From the NCBI RefSeq assembly GCF_026810505.1, contig NZ_CP101750.1:3439254-3503253 (forward strand): a stretch of 64,000 nt of DNA. Reading direction: 5' to 3'. Position numbers and translations under genes: made by a program. The notes beneath the pieces are model-generated. The model did no database searches and was not told the origin of the DNA. It saw only the letters and a program-made list of their open reading frames with translations. The stretch is from Streptomyces sp. Je 1-369 (GTDB lineage: Bacteria > Actinomycetota > Actinomycetes > Streptomycetales > Streptomycetaceae). Below are positions 8,338-16,449 of the stretch, piece after piece; position 1 is the stretch's first letter; the number at the start of each line of letters is the position of its first letter.

Positions 8338-8723
8338 TGGAGATGGCGGGAATCGAACCCGCGTCCAACGGTGCAAAAGGAGGGCTTCTCCGAGCGCAGT
8401 TCGCTTCGATTTTCTCGGCCCCGGAGATCTCGCGAACAAGTCTCCGACGGGCCCAGTCACTGTTTGATTTCCCATCGAACCCCGTGACCGGGCTCGATGG
8501 TTTAGTTCCCTAGATTATGCCAGGATCCGGGCCGGGAACACTCCCGGGCTGACACCCTTTTAGGGTCCTTCAGTCACTGCTTATTAGGCAGCGAGAGCGA
8601 AGGACTGGGAATCGCGCTTAGAATTGGCGATTATTGGTTGCGACATATGGTTTACGAGATCATTGCCGCTTCCTCGGCTCGCTTCCCCTGCTTCGACATC
8701 CGCTGTCGAAACCGATCATCCCC
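8338..8723 (-). ncRNA. ssrA: Transfer-messenger RNA (tmRNA)
   Basis: About 386 nt. The 5' end GGGGATG pairs with CATCTCC at the 3' end to form the acceptor stem. The 3' part carries the tRNA-like T arm (GCGGGTTCGATTCCCGC) and the 5' part has GGTTTCGACAG, both hallmarks of tmRNA. The tag reading frame runs from 8628 to 8587 and encodes ANSKRDSQSFALAA, followed by two UAA stops (8586-8581). The resume codon is GCC. No CCA is encoded: the discriminator A at 8338 is followed by CAA, so the tail must be added by nucleotidyltransferase. With SmpB, encoded just upstream, it rescues stalled ribosomes and marks the products for ClpXP-type proteolysis through the ALAA tail. Confidence 0.95.
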
Positions 8724-8850
8724 ATGTTGATTTTTCAAACCACCGTGCACCTGCGATGAGGTGCGGTACCCATCGTACGTGACCAACGCCCGACGATGCC
8801 AGCCAATTCCCGCGAGGTCGCGAGGTCGCGGGGTAGCGGGGTAGCGCGGC

Positions 8851-9372
8851 CTAGGCGCTGCGCTGGCGCCGCTTGGCCGACTCGATCGCGCGGTTCGTCT
8901 CGCGCAGGTCCTGCTTCTCCTTGAGCGCCTGCCGCTTGTCGTACTCCTTCTTGCCCTTGGCCAGCGCGATCTCGACCTTGACCCGGCTGTCCTTGAAGTA
9001 CAGGGCCAGGGGCACGATGGTGTGACCCGTCTCCTGGGACTTCGACTCCAGCTTGTCGATCTCCGCGCGGTGCAGCAGGAGCTTGCGCTTCCGCGTGGCG
9101 GAGTGGTTGGTCCAGGTGCCCTGGACGTACTCGGGTACGTGGATGTTGTGCAGCCACGCCTCTCCGCGGTCGATGTGCACGAACCCGTCCACCAGGGAGG
9201 CACGGCCCAGCCGCAGCGACTTGACCTCGGTGCCCATCAGGACGAGGCCGCACTCGTACGTGTCCAGGATGTGGTAGTCGTGCCGCGCCTTCTTGTTCTG
9301 CGCGACCATCTTCCGGGCGGGTGCCTTCTCAGCGGCCTTCGCGGCCTTGCGCTTTACCTTTTCCTTCGCCAT
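8851..9372 (-). CDS. smpB: SsrA-binding protein SmpB
   Basis: 173 residues, slightly longer than usual because of a Lys/Ala-rich N-terminal extension ([16 protein letters not shown]). The OB-fold core is full length: [40 protein letters not shown] and HNIHVPEY are standard signatures, and the C-terminal tail [15 protein letters not shown] leads into the basic helix that enters the mRNA channel. It binds tmRNA and delivers it to stalled ribosomes. The ssrA gene follows about 130 bp downstream on the same strand, the usual pairing. The protease gene upstream ends 18 bp before the start, so the two may be co-transcribed. Confidence 0.97.
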   Translation of the reverse strand: MAKEKVKRKAAKAAEKAPARKMVAQNKKARHDYHILDTYECGLVLMGTEVKSLRLGRASLVDGFVHIDRGEAWLHNIHVPEYVQGTWTNHSATRKRKLLLHRAEIDKLESKSQETGHTIVPLALYFKDSRVKVEIALAKGKKEYDKRQALKEKQDLRETNRAIESAKRRQRSA

Positions 9373-9390
9373 AGTGCGGCCATTTTCGCA

Positions 9391-10587
9391 CTACGAGGGG
9401 GGTCCGAGGCCAGTCAATACTGTCTCGGCCCGCTTCTCGGCCCCGTCCTCGGCCTCCAGGTCGGGGGTGATGCCCTGTCCATCGACGGCTCTCCCCGAAG
9501 GGGTGCGGTAGTGGCCGACGGTCAGCTCGGCGACGGAACCGTCGGGCAGGCGGCTCGGCATCTGGACCGATCCCTTGCCGAAGGTCCTGGTGCCCACCAC
9601 GACGGCGCGGCCACGGTCCTGGAGGGCGCCGGTGAGCAGCTCGGCGGCGCTCATCGTGCCGCCGTCGACGAGCGCGACCACGGGCCGGTCCGTGTCGCCG
9701 CCGCGCTCCGCGTGGAGCGCCTTCTCCTCGCCGCGCACGTCGTACGTCGCGACGAGGCCGCCGTCGACGAGCGCGGAGGTGGCGGTGACCGCCTCCGACA
9801 CCAGGCCTCCGGAGTTCCCCCGCAGGTCGAGCAGGATCCCGGCGCCTTCGGGGGCCTCGCGCACCGCGGTCCGCACGGCCTCTCCGGAGCCCTTCGTGAA
9901 CGCGTCGACCTTGATCACGACGTCGCCGTCGGACGCCTCGGTGACGGTGACGGAGTCCGTGGTGAGCCTGGCCCGGTGCAGCTTCTCGCTCCACGCGCGC
10001 GTGCCGCGCTCCAGGCCGAGGACCACCGGCGTGCCCGCGCGCTCACCGCGCAGCAGGGAGAGGACCTCGGTCACGGGTCGGCCCTTGACGCGCTCGCCGT
10101 CGATGGAGCGCAGCCGGTCGCCCTCGCGGATGCCGGCCCGCTCCGCCGGACCGTCCTTCTGGACCTTGGAGACCTCGATGTGCCCGTCGGCCGCGCGCCG
10201 GGCCCAGAGGCCGACGCCCGTGTACGCGCCGCCGAGGGCCTTCTCGAACTCCTGGAACTCCCCCGGCGAGTACACCGACCCCCAGCGGTCCCCGCTGCGG
10301 CTGACGGCCTCCTCGGCGGCGTCCTTGCCGGACTTGCCGTCGGCCATCGCCTCGGCCGCGGCGTCGGCGGCCTCGTCGGCGGTGTCGGCTTTCCCCTTCG
10401 GCGCCGCGAGGGCGCCGGAACGCACCGCAGGGGGCGGCTCATTCCGGCCGTCGTCCGCCGCGTCGCTCCACGAGCCGGTGGCCGCGCCCGTGACGAGGAC
10501 GCTCGCGAAGACCAATGTCAGGGTCGCCCCGCGGCGGATGCGGCGGGGCCCGGAGAACCGCTCGGCGAACCGGTCGAGGCCTGACAT
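9391..10587 (-). CDS. Carboxy-terminal processing protease (PDZ-S41)
   Basis: 398 residues. One N-terminal membrane or signal segment (GATLTLVFASVLVTGAATG) is followed by a PDZ domain (about 120-200: GVGLWARRAADGHIEVSKVQ, AGIREGDRLRSIDGERV) and an S41 protease domain. The catalytic Ser lies in DGGTMSAAELLTGALQD and the Lys in VVGTRTFGKGSVQ, as in Tsp/CtpA proteases; the substrate-loop motif LDLRGNSGG is also intact. It should cleave C-termini of extracytoplasmic proteins. The ATG at 10587 gives a clean membrane segment; no strong ribosome-binding site precedes it. It sits between a terminator behind ftsX and smpB. Confidence 0.9.
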   Translation of the reverse strand: MSGLDRFAERFSGPRRIRRGATLTLVFASVLVTGAATGSWSDAADDGRNEPPPAVRSGALAAPKGKADTADEAADAAAEAMADGKSGKDAAEEAVSRSGDRWGSVYSPGEFQEFEKALGGAYTGVGLWARRAADGHIEVSKVQKDGPAERAGIREGDRLRSIDGERVKGRPVTEVLSLLRGERAGTPVVLGLERGTRAWSEKLHRARLTTDSVTVTEASDGDVVIKVDAFTKGSGEAVRTAVREAPEGAGILLDLRGNSGGLVSEAVTATSALVDGGLVATYDVRGEEKALHAERGGDTDRPVVALVDGGTMSAAELLTGALQDRGRAVVVGTRTFGKGSVQMPSRLPDGSVAELTVGHYRTPSGRAVDGQGITPDLEAEDGAEKRAETVLTGLGPPS

Positions 10588-10609
10588 GACGGTGAGTCTA
10601 GGACAACGA

Positions 10610-10646
10610 AGGGCGCCGTACGGCGGGTTGAACCGCACGGCGCCCT
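10610..10646 (-). terminator. Terminator downstream of ftsEX
   Basis: Inverted repeat AGGGCGCCGTACGG (10610-10623) / CCGCACGGCGCCCT (10633-10646), a 14-bp stem with one wobble pair. It lies 20 bp after the ftsX stop and before the protease gene. Confidence 0.7.
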
Positions 10647-10665
10647 GACGCACTGAGGGCTCTTG

Positions 10666-11583
10666 TCACACCTTCAGGTACTTGCGCAACGCGAAGAACG
10701 CGGCAAGCGCGGGCATCAGCAGGCCGATCGCGAGCACCAGCGGCAGCTTGGCGAAGACCGCGTCCCAGCCGAGGAAGTTGATCAGGTTGATCTTCTCGGA
10801 GAGTTCGAGACCGTGGTCGATCATGAAGTACCTGCCGACGAGCAGCATGCCGCAGGCGAGGCCGCCGCCGATGAGACCGGCGACCGCGGCCTCCATGATG
10901 AACGGCATCTGGATGTAGAAGCTCGACGCGCCGACGAGCCGCATGATGCCGGTCTCACGTCTGCGGCTGAACGCCGAGACGCGCACGGTGTTGACGATCA
11001 GCATCAGCGCGACGACGAGCATCAGCGCCATCACCGCCACGGCAGCCCAGTTCATGCCGTTCAGGAGCCCGAAGAGGTTGTCCAGATAGCCCTTCTGGTC
11101 CTGCACGGCCTGCACGCCGTCACGCCCGGAGAAGGCGGTCGCGACCACCTGGTACTTCTCCGGGTCCTTCAGCTTGATGCGGTACGACTCCTGCATCTGG
11201 TCCGGCGTCAGCGAACTGGAGAGCGGGGAGTCGCCGAACTGTTCCTTGTAGTGCTTGTACGCCTCGTCCGCCGACTCGTGGACGACCTTGTCCACGACGG
11301 GCATCTTCTTCAGATCGCCGAGGATCTGGTCCTTCTGCTCGTTCGTGACGGCGCCCTTGGCGCACTTGGGGTCCTGCTCGGCGTCGGCCTTGTTGCAGAG
11401 GAAGATCGAGACGTTGACCTTGTCGTACCAGTAGCCCTTCATCGTGCTCACCTGGTCGCGCATGAGCAGCGAGCCGCCGAACAGGGCGAGCGAAAGCGCT
11501 ACGGAGACGATGACCGCGAAGGTCATCGTGAGATTTCGACGGAGACCGACGCCGATCTCCGACAGGACGAACTGGGCGCGCAT
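10666..11583 (-). CDS. ftsX: Cell-division ABC transporter permease FtsX
   Basis: 305 residues. There is a short cytoplasmic N-terminus, a first transmembrane segment (TFAVIVSVALSLALFGGSLL), a large extracellular loop (about 45-170) with a Cys pair (FLCNKADAEQDPKC) as in actinobacterial FtsX, and three C-terminal transmembrane segments including RRRETGIMRLVGAS, the FtsX core signature. With FtsE it transmits a signal across the membrane to activate peptidoglycan hydrolases at the septum. The start ATG lies about 75 bp after the ftsE stop, and the two genes form the usual ftsE-ftsX operon. Confidence 0.96.
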   Translation of the reverse strand: MRAQFVLSEIGVGLRRNLTMTFAVIVSVALSLALFGGSLLMRDQVSTMKGYWYDKVNVSIFLCNKADAEQDPKCAKGAVTNEQKDQILGDLKKMPVVDKVVHESADEAYKHYKEQFGDSPLSSSLTPDQMQESYRIKLKDPEKYQVVATAFSGRDGVQAVQDQKGYLDNLFGLLNGMNWAAVAVMALMLVVALMLIVNTVRVSAFSRRRETGIMRLVGASSFYIQMPFIMEAAVAGLIGGGLACGMLLVGRYFMIDHGLELSEKINLINFLGWDAVFAKLPLVLAIGLLMPALAAFFALRKYLKV

Positions 11584-11657
11584 GGCGGCCTTTCAGTGGA
11601 TCAGGTGGATCGGACGGAACGGGCGGGCCGAGCCGACGGCTCGGGCGAGCTGCGCCG

Positions 11658-12347
11658 TCAGTGCTGGTAGCCGTACACGCCGCGCGACTGGTCGCGGACG
11701 AGGCGGCCCTTCTCCAGCTCGATGACCCGCTTGCGCATCTGGTCCACGATCTGCTGGTCGTGGGTGGCCATCACGACGGTGGTGCCGGTCCGGTTGATCC
11801 GGTCGAGCAGCTTCATGATGCCGACGGACGTCTGCGGGTCGAGGTTGCCCGTCGGCTCGTCGGCGATGAGGAGCTTGGGACGGTTGACGAACGCGCGCGC
11901 GATGGCGACGCGTTGCTGCTCACCGCCGGAGAGCTCACCCGGCATCCGGTCCTCCTTGCCGCCGAGGCCCACGAGATCGAGGACCTGGGGCACGGACTTG
12001 CGGATCTCGCCGCGGGACTTGCCGATGACCTCCTGCGCGAAGGCGACGTTCTCGCCGACGGTCTTGTTGGGCAGGAGCCGGAAGTCCTGGAAGACGGTGC
12101 CCAGCTGGCGGCGCATGTGCGGCACCTTCCAGTTGGACAGGCGCGCGAGGTCCTTGCCGAGGACGTGCACCTGACCGTGGCTGGTGCGCTCCTCACGCAG
12201 GACGAGACGCAGGAAAGTGGACTTTCCGGAGCCGGAGGATCCCACCAGGAAGACGAACTCGCCCTTCTCGATCTCTAGGGAGACGTCCCTGAGCGCGGGG
12301 CGGGTCTGCTTCGGGTAGGCCTTGGAGACGTTGTCGAATCGGATCAC
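11658..12347 (-). CDS. ftsE: Cell-division ATP-binding protein FtsE
   Basis: 229 residues, the standard length. The Walker A is GSSGSGKST, the Q-loop VFQDFRLL, the signature [15 protein letters not shown], the Walker [14 protein letters not shown], and the switch His is in [10 protein letters not shown]. It is the ATPase partner of FtsX. The GTG at 12347 starts the protein at [14 protein letters not shown], which matches the family N-terminus; upstream in-frame codons were rejected because they add a low-complexity extension. Confidence 0.96.
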   Translation of the reverse strand: MIRFDNVSKAYPKQTRPALRDVSLEIEKGEFVFLVGSSGSGKSTFLRLVLREERTSHGQVHVLGKDLARLSNWKVPHMRRQLGTVFQDFRLLPNKTVGENVAFAQEVIGKSRGEIRKSVPQVLDLVGLGGKEDRMPGELSGGEQQRVAIARAFVNRPKLLIADEPTGNLDPQTSVGIMKLLDRINRTGTTVVMATHDQQIVDQMRKRVIELEKGRLVRDQSRGVYGYQH

Positions 12348-12575
12348 GGATGCACCACGGGTTGCCGGGGGTAGGTGAGCGTGACCATACGCGAAGCCGG
12401 TACGCGAGCGCAGTCGGCGTCCTGAGTTGCGCAGATTGTCACGCCTGGCGGTGTCGGAAACCGTCACGAAGGGGCGGGCCGCGCCGAAATCCGCGGAAGC
12501 TGGCACAGTGGTAGGGGGAACGATTGGGTCCCCCCTGGCGTTGGGCAGGCTGAGACTGTGCGGGAGGAGAAGCGC

Positions 12576-12767
12576 ATGACCCTGGATCGGTTGGTATGCG
12601 CGAACTGCGCAGCGCCCGTGAGTGAAGGCCGCTGCCCCGTGTGCCGGGCCAATCGCGAGCGCATGCAGCAGGAGGGCCCCTTCGCGGGGCTCAACCCCGC
12701 GGCACTGATAGCGCTGCTCGTGGTGCTGATCGCGGCGGTCGCGCTGCTGGCGCACCAGTCCGCGTAG
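12576..12767 (+). CDS. Small zinc-ribbon membrane protein, unknown function
   Basis: 63 residues. [20 protein letters not shown], then PVC, gives a CxxC...CxxC knuckle likely to bind zinc, and the C-terminus ([20 protein letters not shown]) is a single membrane segment. The start at 12576 has an excellent GGAGGAGA ribosome-binding site six bases upstream; a GTG at 12558 in the same frame is less likely. It faces away from ftsE, with which it shares an upstream region, and ends before a bidirectional terminator. Function unknown. Confidence 0.75.
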   Translation: MTLDRLVCANCAAPVSEGRCPVCRANRERMQQEGPFAGLNPAALIALLVVLIAAVALLAHQSA

Positions 12768-12830
12768 AGCCGTAAGGCCTGACATACAGAGAGTTACGGC
12801 GCCGATGGTTGACGCGTCGACGCCACAGGG

Positions 12831-12869
12831 AAGGGCCCGGAGCTTCGTTCACAGAAGCTCCGGGCCCTT
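12831..12869. terminator. Bidirectional terminator
   Basis: A perfect 16-bp inverted repeat (AAGGGCCCGGAGCTTC / GAAGCTCCGGGCCCTT) around a seven-base loop. It lies between the small zinc-ribbon gene (+) and the LAETG protein gene (-), which converge here. Confidence 0.85.
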
Positions 12870-12924
12870 CTTCACGCGTACGTGCCGTGCGTGGCGTACG
12901 TCACCGTTGCATTGACCTCACGGG

Positions 12925-13590
12925 TCAGGCAGCGGCGCCGCGGTTGCCGACGAGGCGCGGCAGGAAGCGGAAGCCGATGCCGCCGGCGATCATCGTCGCG
13001 GCGCCGATCAGCAGGAACGTCGTCTCGGTGGCGCCGGTCTCGGCCAGCTCGCCCTTGTCGGCCGCCGGCTGGGCGTTGTTGCCGCCCTGCTCCACCGGCT
13101 TGGAGCCGGTGTCGGTCAGGCTGTCCTTGCCCTTGCCCTGCTCGACGGGGTTGGAGCCGCCGTCGGGGTTGTTGTCGTTGCCGCCACCGCCGCCGTTGCC
13201 GCCGCCGCCGTTGCCGTTCTCGTCACCCGGGTCGGTCGGGTCCGAGGTGGGCGGGTCGGAGGGGTCGGTCGGGTCGTCGGTGGGCTCCGGGTCCTCGGTG
13301 GGCTCCGTGGGCTCCTCGGTGGGCTCGGTGGGCTCCTCCGTGGGCTCCTCGGGGTCCTCCGGGCCCGGGATCGTCGGGTCGTCGCCCGGAGGCGTCTCGT
13401 CGCCCGCGCCCGGAACGTCCACGTCCACGCCGACGCCGCTCTCGTCCGCGTGAGCGCCCGCGCTCACACCGCCGAGGTCGACGCCGACGTCGAGGGCCGA
13501 GGCGGCACCCGCGGCGGTCAGCGAGGCGCCGGCGGCGATCACTGCGCCTGCGGCTATCCGCGCGACACGGATCCGCGTCTTCTTTGTCAT
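12925..13590 (-). CDS. Sortase-anchored surface protein with Pro/Glu/Thr repeat stalk
   Basis: 221 residues. A signal peptide (MTKKTRIRVARIAAGAVIAA...ASA) leads to a short mature head, then an acidic Pro/Thr-rich stalk of EEPTEPT-type repeats (about 75-120) and a Gly/Asn-rich linker. The C-terminus is a sorting signal: LAETG, a hydrophobic segment (TFLLIGAATMIAGGIGF) and a basic tail. LAxTG is the motif used by class E sortases of Streptomyces, so the protein is probably linked to peptidoglycan. A related sequence, LTDTG, occurs earlier in a duplicated KPVEQG context. The head is too short to assign a function. Confidence 0.85.
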   Translation of the reverse strand: MTKKTRIRVARIAAGAVIAAGASLTAAGAASALDVGVDLGGVSAGAHADESGVGVDVDVPGAGDETPPGDDPTIPGPEDPEEPTEEPTEPTEEPTEPTEDPEPTDDPTDPSDPPTSDPTDPGDENGNGGGGNGGGGGNDNNPDGGSNPVEQGKGKDSLTDTGSKPVEQGGNNAQPAADKGELAETGATETTFLLIGAATMIAGGIGFRFLPRLVGNRGAAA

Positions 13591-13822
13591 CTGGCTGCTA
13601 CCCCCAGTAGCTGAATCGTCAGTGAGGCAGCGTCCGGGGCTGCGTTCGACGGGGGATGACTCGATCGATTCGACCGGCCCCCACGAATCCCACGCGCCCC
13701 GGAAATACGCATGCCGCGCGCTAGCCTTTCCACTTTTCACAGCAGCGTCAAGGTCGTTGCGCGCGCGATGTCCGAAATTGGGGGAGTTGACCGGCATACG
13801 GAGATGCGACTGTGACGCAAGA

Positions 13823-13853
13823 GGCAACTGCCGCCCAATGGGCAGTAGTTGCC
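13823..13853 (-). terminator. Terminator downstream of prfB
   Basis: A 14-bp imperfect stem (GGCAACT..GCCC pairing with GGGC..AGTTGCC, one mismatch plus a wobble) with a short loop, 29 bp past the prfB stop codon in the direction of transcription. Confidence 0.65.
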
Positions 13854-13881
13854 TTGTCGATAAAGCCGCTCAGCGCGGTAT

Positions 13882-14988
13882 TTACTTCTCCTGCTGCTTG
13901 CGCCAGCGAATTCCGGCTTCCAGGAAACCGTCGATCTCGCCGTTGAAGACGGACTCGGGATTGCCGACCTCGCACTCCGTCCGCAGGTCCTTCACCATCT
14001 GGTAGGGGTGCAGGACGTACGAACGCATCTGGTTGCCCCAGGAGTTGCCGCCGTCGCCCTTGAGGGCGTTCATCTTCGCCTGCTCCTCCTGGCGGCGACG
14101 CTCGAGGAGCTTCGCCTGGAGGACGTTCATCGCGGTCGCCTTGTTCTGGATCTGCGAGCGCTCGTTCTGACAGGAGACGACGATGCCGGTCGGCAGGTGG
14201 GTCAGGCGGACCGCGGAGTCCGTCGTGTTGACGCCCTGACCGCCGGGGCCCGACGAGCGGTACACGTCGATGCGCAGCTCGCTCTCGTCGATCTCGACGT
14301 GGTCGGTCTGCTCGACCACGGGGAGGATCTCGACGCCGGCGAACGAGGTCTGGCGGCGGCCCTGGTTGTCGAAGGGCGAGATGCGCACGAGGCGGTGGGT
14401 GCCCTGCTCGACGGAGAGCGTGCCGTACGCGTACGGGACGTTCACGGCGAAGGTGGTCGACTTGATGCCGGCCTCTTCCGCGTACGACGTCTCGTACAGC
14501 TCCGTCTTGTAGCCGTGGCGCTCGGCCCAGCGCAGGTACATGCGCTGCAGCTTCTCCGCGAAGTCGGAGGCGTCGACGCCGCCGGCCTCCGCGCGGATGG
14601 TGACGAGCGCCTCACGGGCGTCGTACTCACCGGAGAGGAGGGTGCGGACCTCCAGCTCGTCCAGCGCCTTCCTGACGGCCGTGAGCTCGGTCTCGGCCTC
14701 GGCGCGGGTGTCCGGGTCGTCCTCCTCCTCGGCCATCTCGAACAGCACGCCGAGGTCGTCGATGCGCCCACGGAGCGCCTCGGCCTTCCTGACCTCCGCC
14801 TGGAGGTGGCTCAGCTTGCTGGTGATCTTCTGTGCCGCGTCGGGGTCGTCCCACAGGGACGGTGCGGCCGCCTGCTCCTCGAGCACGGCGATATCGGCCC
14901 TCATCTTGTCGAGGTCCAGGACGGCCTCGATCGACTCCATGGTCGAGGAGAGGGACTTGAGCTCTTCGGATACATCGACGACTGCCAC
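13882..14988 (-). CDS. prfB: Peptide chain release factor 2
   Basis: 368 residues. The SPF codon-recognition tripeptide is present ([18 protein letters not shown]) and the peptidyl-hydrolysis motif is [10 protein letters not shown]2 releases peptides at UAA and UGA. The frame is continuous from the start, so this copy lacks the programmed +1 frameshift that regulates RF2 in many other bacteria. The start is a GTG at 14988; a -10-like TACGCT (14995-15000 on the complement) ends six bases before it, so the mRNA may be leaderless. Confidence 0.97.
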   Translation of the reverse strand: MAVVDVSEELKSLSSTMESIEAVLDLDKMRADIAVLEEQAAAPSLWDDPDAAQKITSKLSHLQAEVRKAEALRGRIDDLGVLFEMAEEEDDPDTRAEAETELTAVRKALDELEVRTLLSGEYDAREALVTIRAEAGGVDASDFAEKLQRMYLRWAERHGYKTELYETSYAEEAGIKSTTFAVNVPYAYGTLSVEQGTHRLVRISPFDNQGRRQTSFAGVEILPVVEQTDHVEIDESELRIDVYRSSGPGGQGVNTTDSAVRLTHLPTGIVVSCQNERSQIQNKATAMNVLQAKLLERRRQEEQAKMNALKGDGGNSWGNQMRSYVLHPYQMVKDLRTECEVGNPESVFNGEIDGFLEAGIRWRKQQEK

Positions 14989-15039
14989 GACCCCAGCGTA
15001 ACGGCTACGGCAAGTGGGACCGGCCGGGTGGGCCCGGAG

Positions 15040-16281
15040 TCAGGGGGCCGGAGGGGCCGAGTTCGTGCTGCCGGAGGGGGACGGGTCCGCGTCGTCGCCC
15101 GACGTCGCGGCCCACGTGCCGATACCCGCCGCCGCGACAAGCACCACTCCCGCGACCCCAAGCGTGATCTTGCGGCGCCGCGCGGACGTGCGGTTCTTGG
15201 CGGAGCCGGGGCGGGCCGCGCCCGAGGCGCGGGGTGCACGGGCCGTGCCGCGGGCGCCGCCGGCGAGTTCGTCGGGGCCGGGGACGCGCATGGACGTGTG
15301 CGTGTCGCGGTTGGAGTCGGCGGAGGCGGAGCCGGGGACGAGCGGCACCGCGCCCCGCCGGGGAGCGGCCTCCCGGGGTTCGGGGTCGGCGTCCTCGTAC
15401 GTCTCCTCGGCCGGGGAGGACTCCGTGTCGGGTTCGTCGACGTCGAGCGGCGGCATCCCCGCGACCAGCGGCAGCAGCTCTCGCAGCCGCGCGGCGAGCT
15501 CGGAGGCGCGCAGCCGGGACGCGGGCGCCTTGGCCAGGCACTGGACGAGGAGCTGCCAGAGCTCTTCGGGGATGCCGGGGAGCGGGACGACCGTCTCGGT
15601 GACGTGGCGCCGCAGGACCGCGCCGGGGTGGCCGCCGCCGAAGGGGGTGAACCCCGCGAGGAGCTCGTACAGGACCGTGGCGAGCGCGTAGATGTCGACG
15701 GCCGCGCGCGGCGGGAGGCCCTCGATGATCTCGGGGGCGAGGTAGTCGGGCGTACCGATGATCTTCGTCGCGCGGGTGCGGCGCGGGGAGTCGATCAGCT
15801 TGGCGACGCCGAAGTCGGTGAGGAGTGCGGGGTGGGAGCCGCCGGGGCCGAGGGGGCCCTGCATGTCCAGGAGGACGTTCTCGGGCTTGACGTCGCGGTG
15901 CACGATGCCCGCGGCGTGCGCGGCGGCGAGTCCGTCGGCGACGTCCGCGACGATGGAGACGGCGGCCTCGGGGGCCATGCGCCGCTCGCGGTCGAGCCGG
16001 GTGCGCAGGTCCGTGCCGCGGACGAGGTCCATGACGAGGGCGAGGTCGTTGCCGTCGACCACGAGGTCGTGGACGCCCACCACGCGCGCGTGGTCGAGGC
16101 TGAGCAGCGCCGTGCGCTCCTGGACGAAGCGGCCGACGAGTTCCTGGTCGGAGGCCAGGTCCTCGCGCAGCAGCTTGATGGCGACGGGGCCTTCGGGTCC
16201 CTCACCGAGCCACACCGTGCCGGCGCTGCCACGGCCCAGGATCTGGTGGGCGGTGTACCGGCTGCCGATCTTGCGCGTCAA
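15040..16281 (-). CDS. pkaB: Ser/Thr protein kinase, PknB type, single membrane anchor
   Basis: 413 residues. The kinase domain spans about 8-270: glycine loop LGRGSAGTVW, Lys in VAIKLL, catalytic loop HRDVKPENVLL, DFGVAK and the APE as YLAPEIIEG, all intact. A low-complexity Pro/Glu/Arg linker leads to one transmembrane segment near residue 385 (ITLGVAGVVLVAAAGIGTW) and a short outer tail with no sensor domain. The start is a TTG with AGGAG spaced six bases upstream. It stands directly downstream of a second kinase in the same direction; tandem pkaA/pkaB is the arrangement known from S. coelicolor, hence the symbol, which rests on memory of gene order. Confidence 0.9.
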   Translation of the reverse strand: MTRKIGSRYTAHQILGRGSAGTVWLGEGPEGPVAIKLLREDLASDQELVGRFVQERTALLSLDHARVVGVHDLVVDGNDLALVMDLVRGTDLRTRLDRERRMAPEAAVSIVADVADGLAAAHAAGIVHRDVKPENVLLDMQGPLGPGGSHPALLTDFGVAKLIDSPRRTRATKIIGTPDYLAPEIIEGLPPRAAVDIYALATVLYELLAGFTPFGGGHPGAVLRRHVTETVVPLPGIPEELWQLLVQCLAKAPASRLRASELAARLRELLPLVAGMPPLDVDEPDTESSPAEETYEDADPEPREAAPRRGAVPLVPGSASADSNRDTHTSMRVPGPDELAGGARGTARAPRASGAARPGSAKNRTSARRRKITLGVAGVVLVAAAGIGTWAATSGDDADPSPSGSTNSAPPAP

Positions 16282-16388
16282 GACTGCTCCTACGGATGCG
16301 TGTTGGCGACAAAACTACGCGGCCTTGCCGCCAACCTTCACTCCGGGAGCAGAAATCACCCTGCAGATGTCGACAAATCCCCAACGTC

Positions 16389-16448
16389 GTCCGGGGTTCA
16401 CCCTCGGAGCCGTCCGGGGTTCACCTCTCGGAGCCGTCCGGGGATCCG
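16389..16448. repeat. Tandem 23-24-bp repeats between the kinase genes
   Basis: GTCCGGGGTTCACC followed by a CTCGGAGCC block occurs twice in tandem (16389-16411, 16412-16435) with a third partial copy beginning at 16436. It fills most of the gap upstream of the TTG-start kinase gene. Confidence 0.75.
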
Positions 16449-16449
16449 G

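Noticed and set aside
8338..8370. T-arm sequence GCGGGTTCGATTCCCGC considered as a tRNA gene
   Set aside because: It is the 3' part of tmRNA: the matching 5' acceptor strand lies 380 bp away and a tag frame lies between.
8338..8723. tmRNA 3' end as an integration site of a genomic island
   Set aside because: No integrase gene and no second copy of the 3' end is visible in the window.
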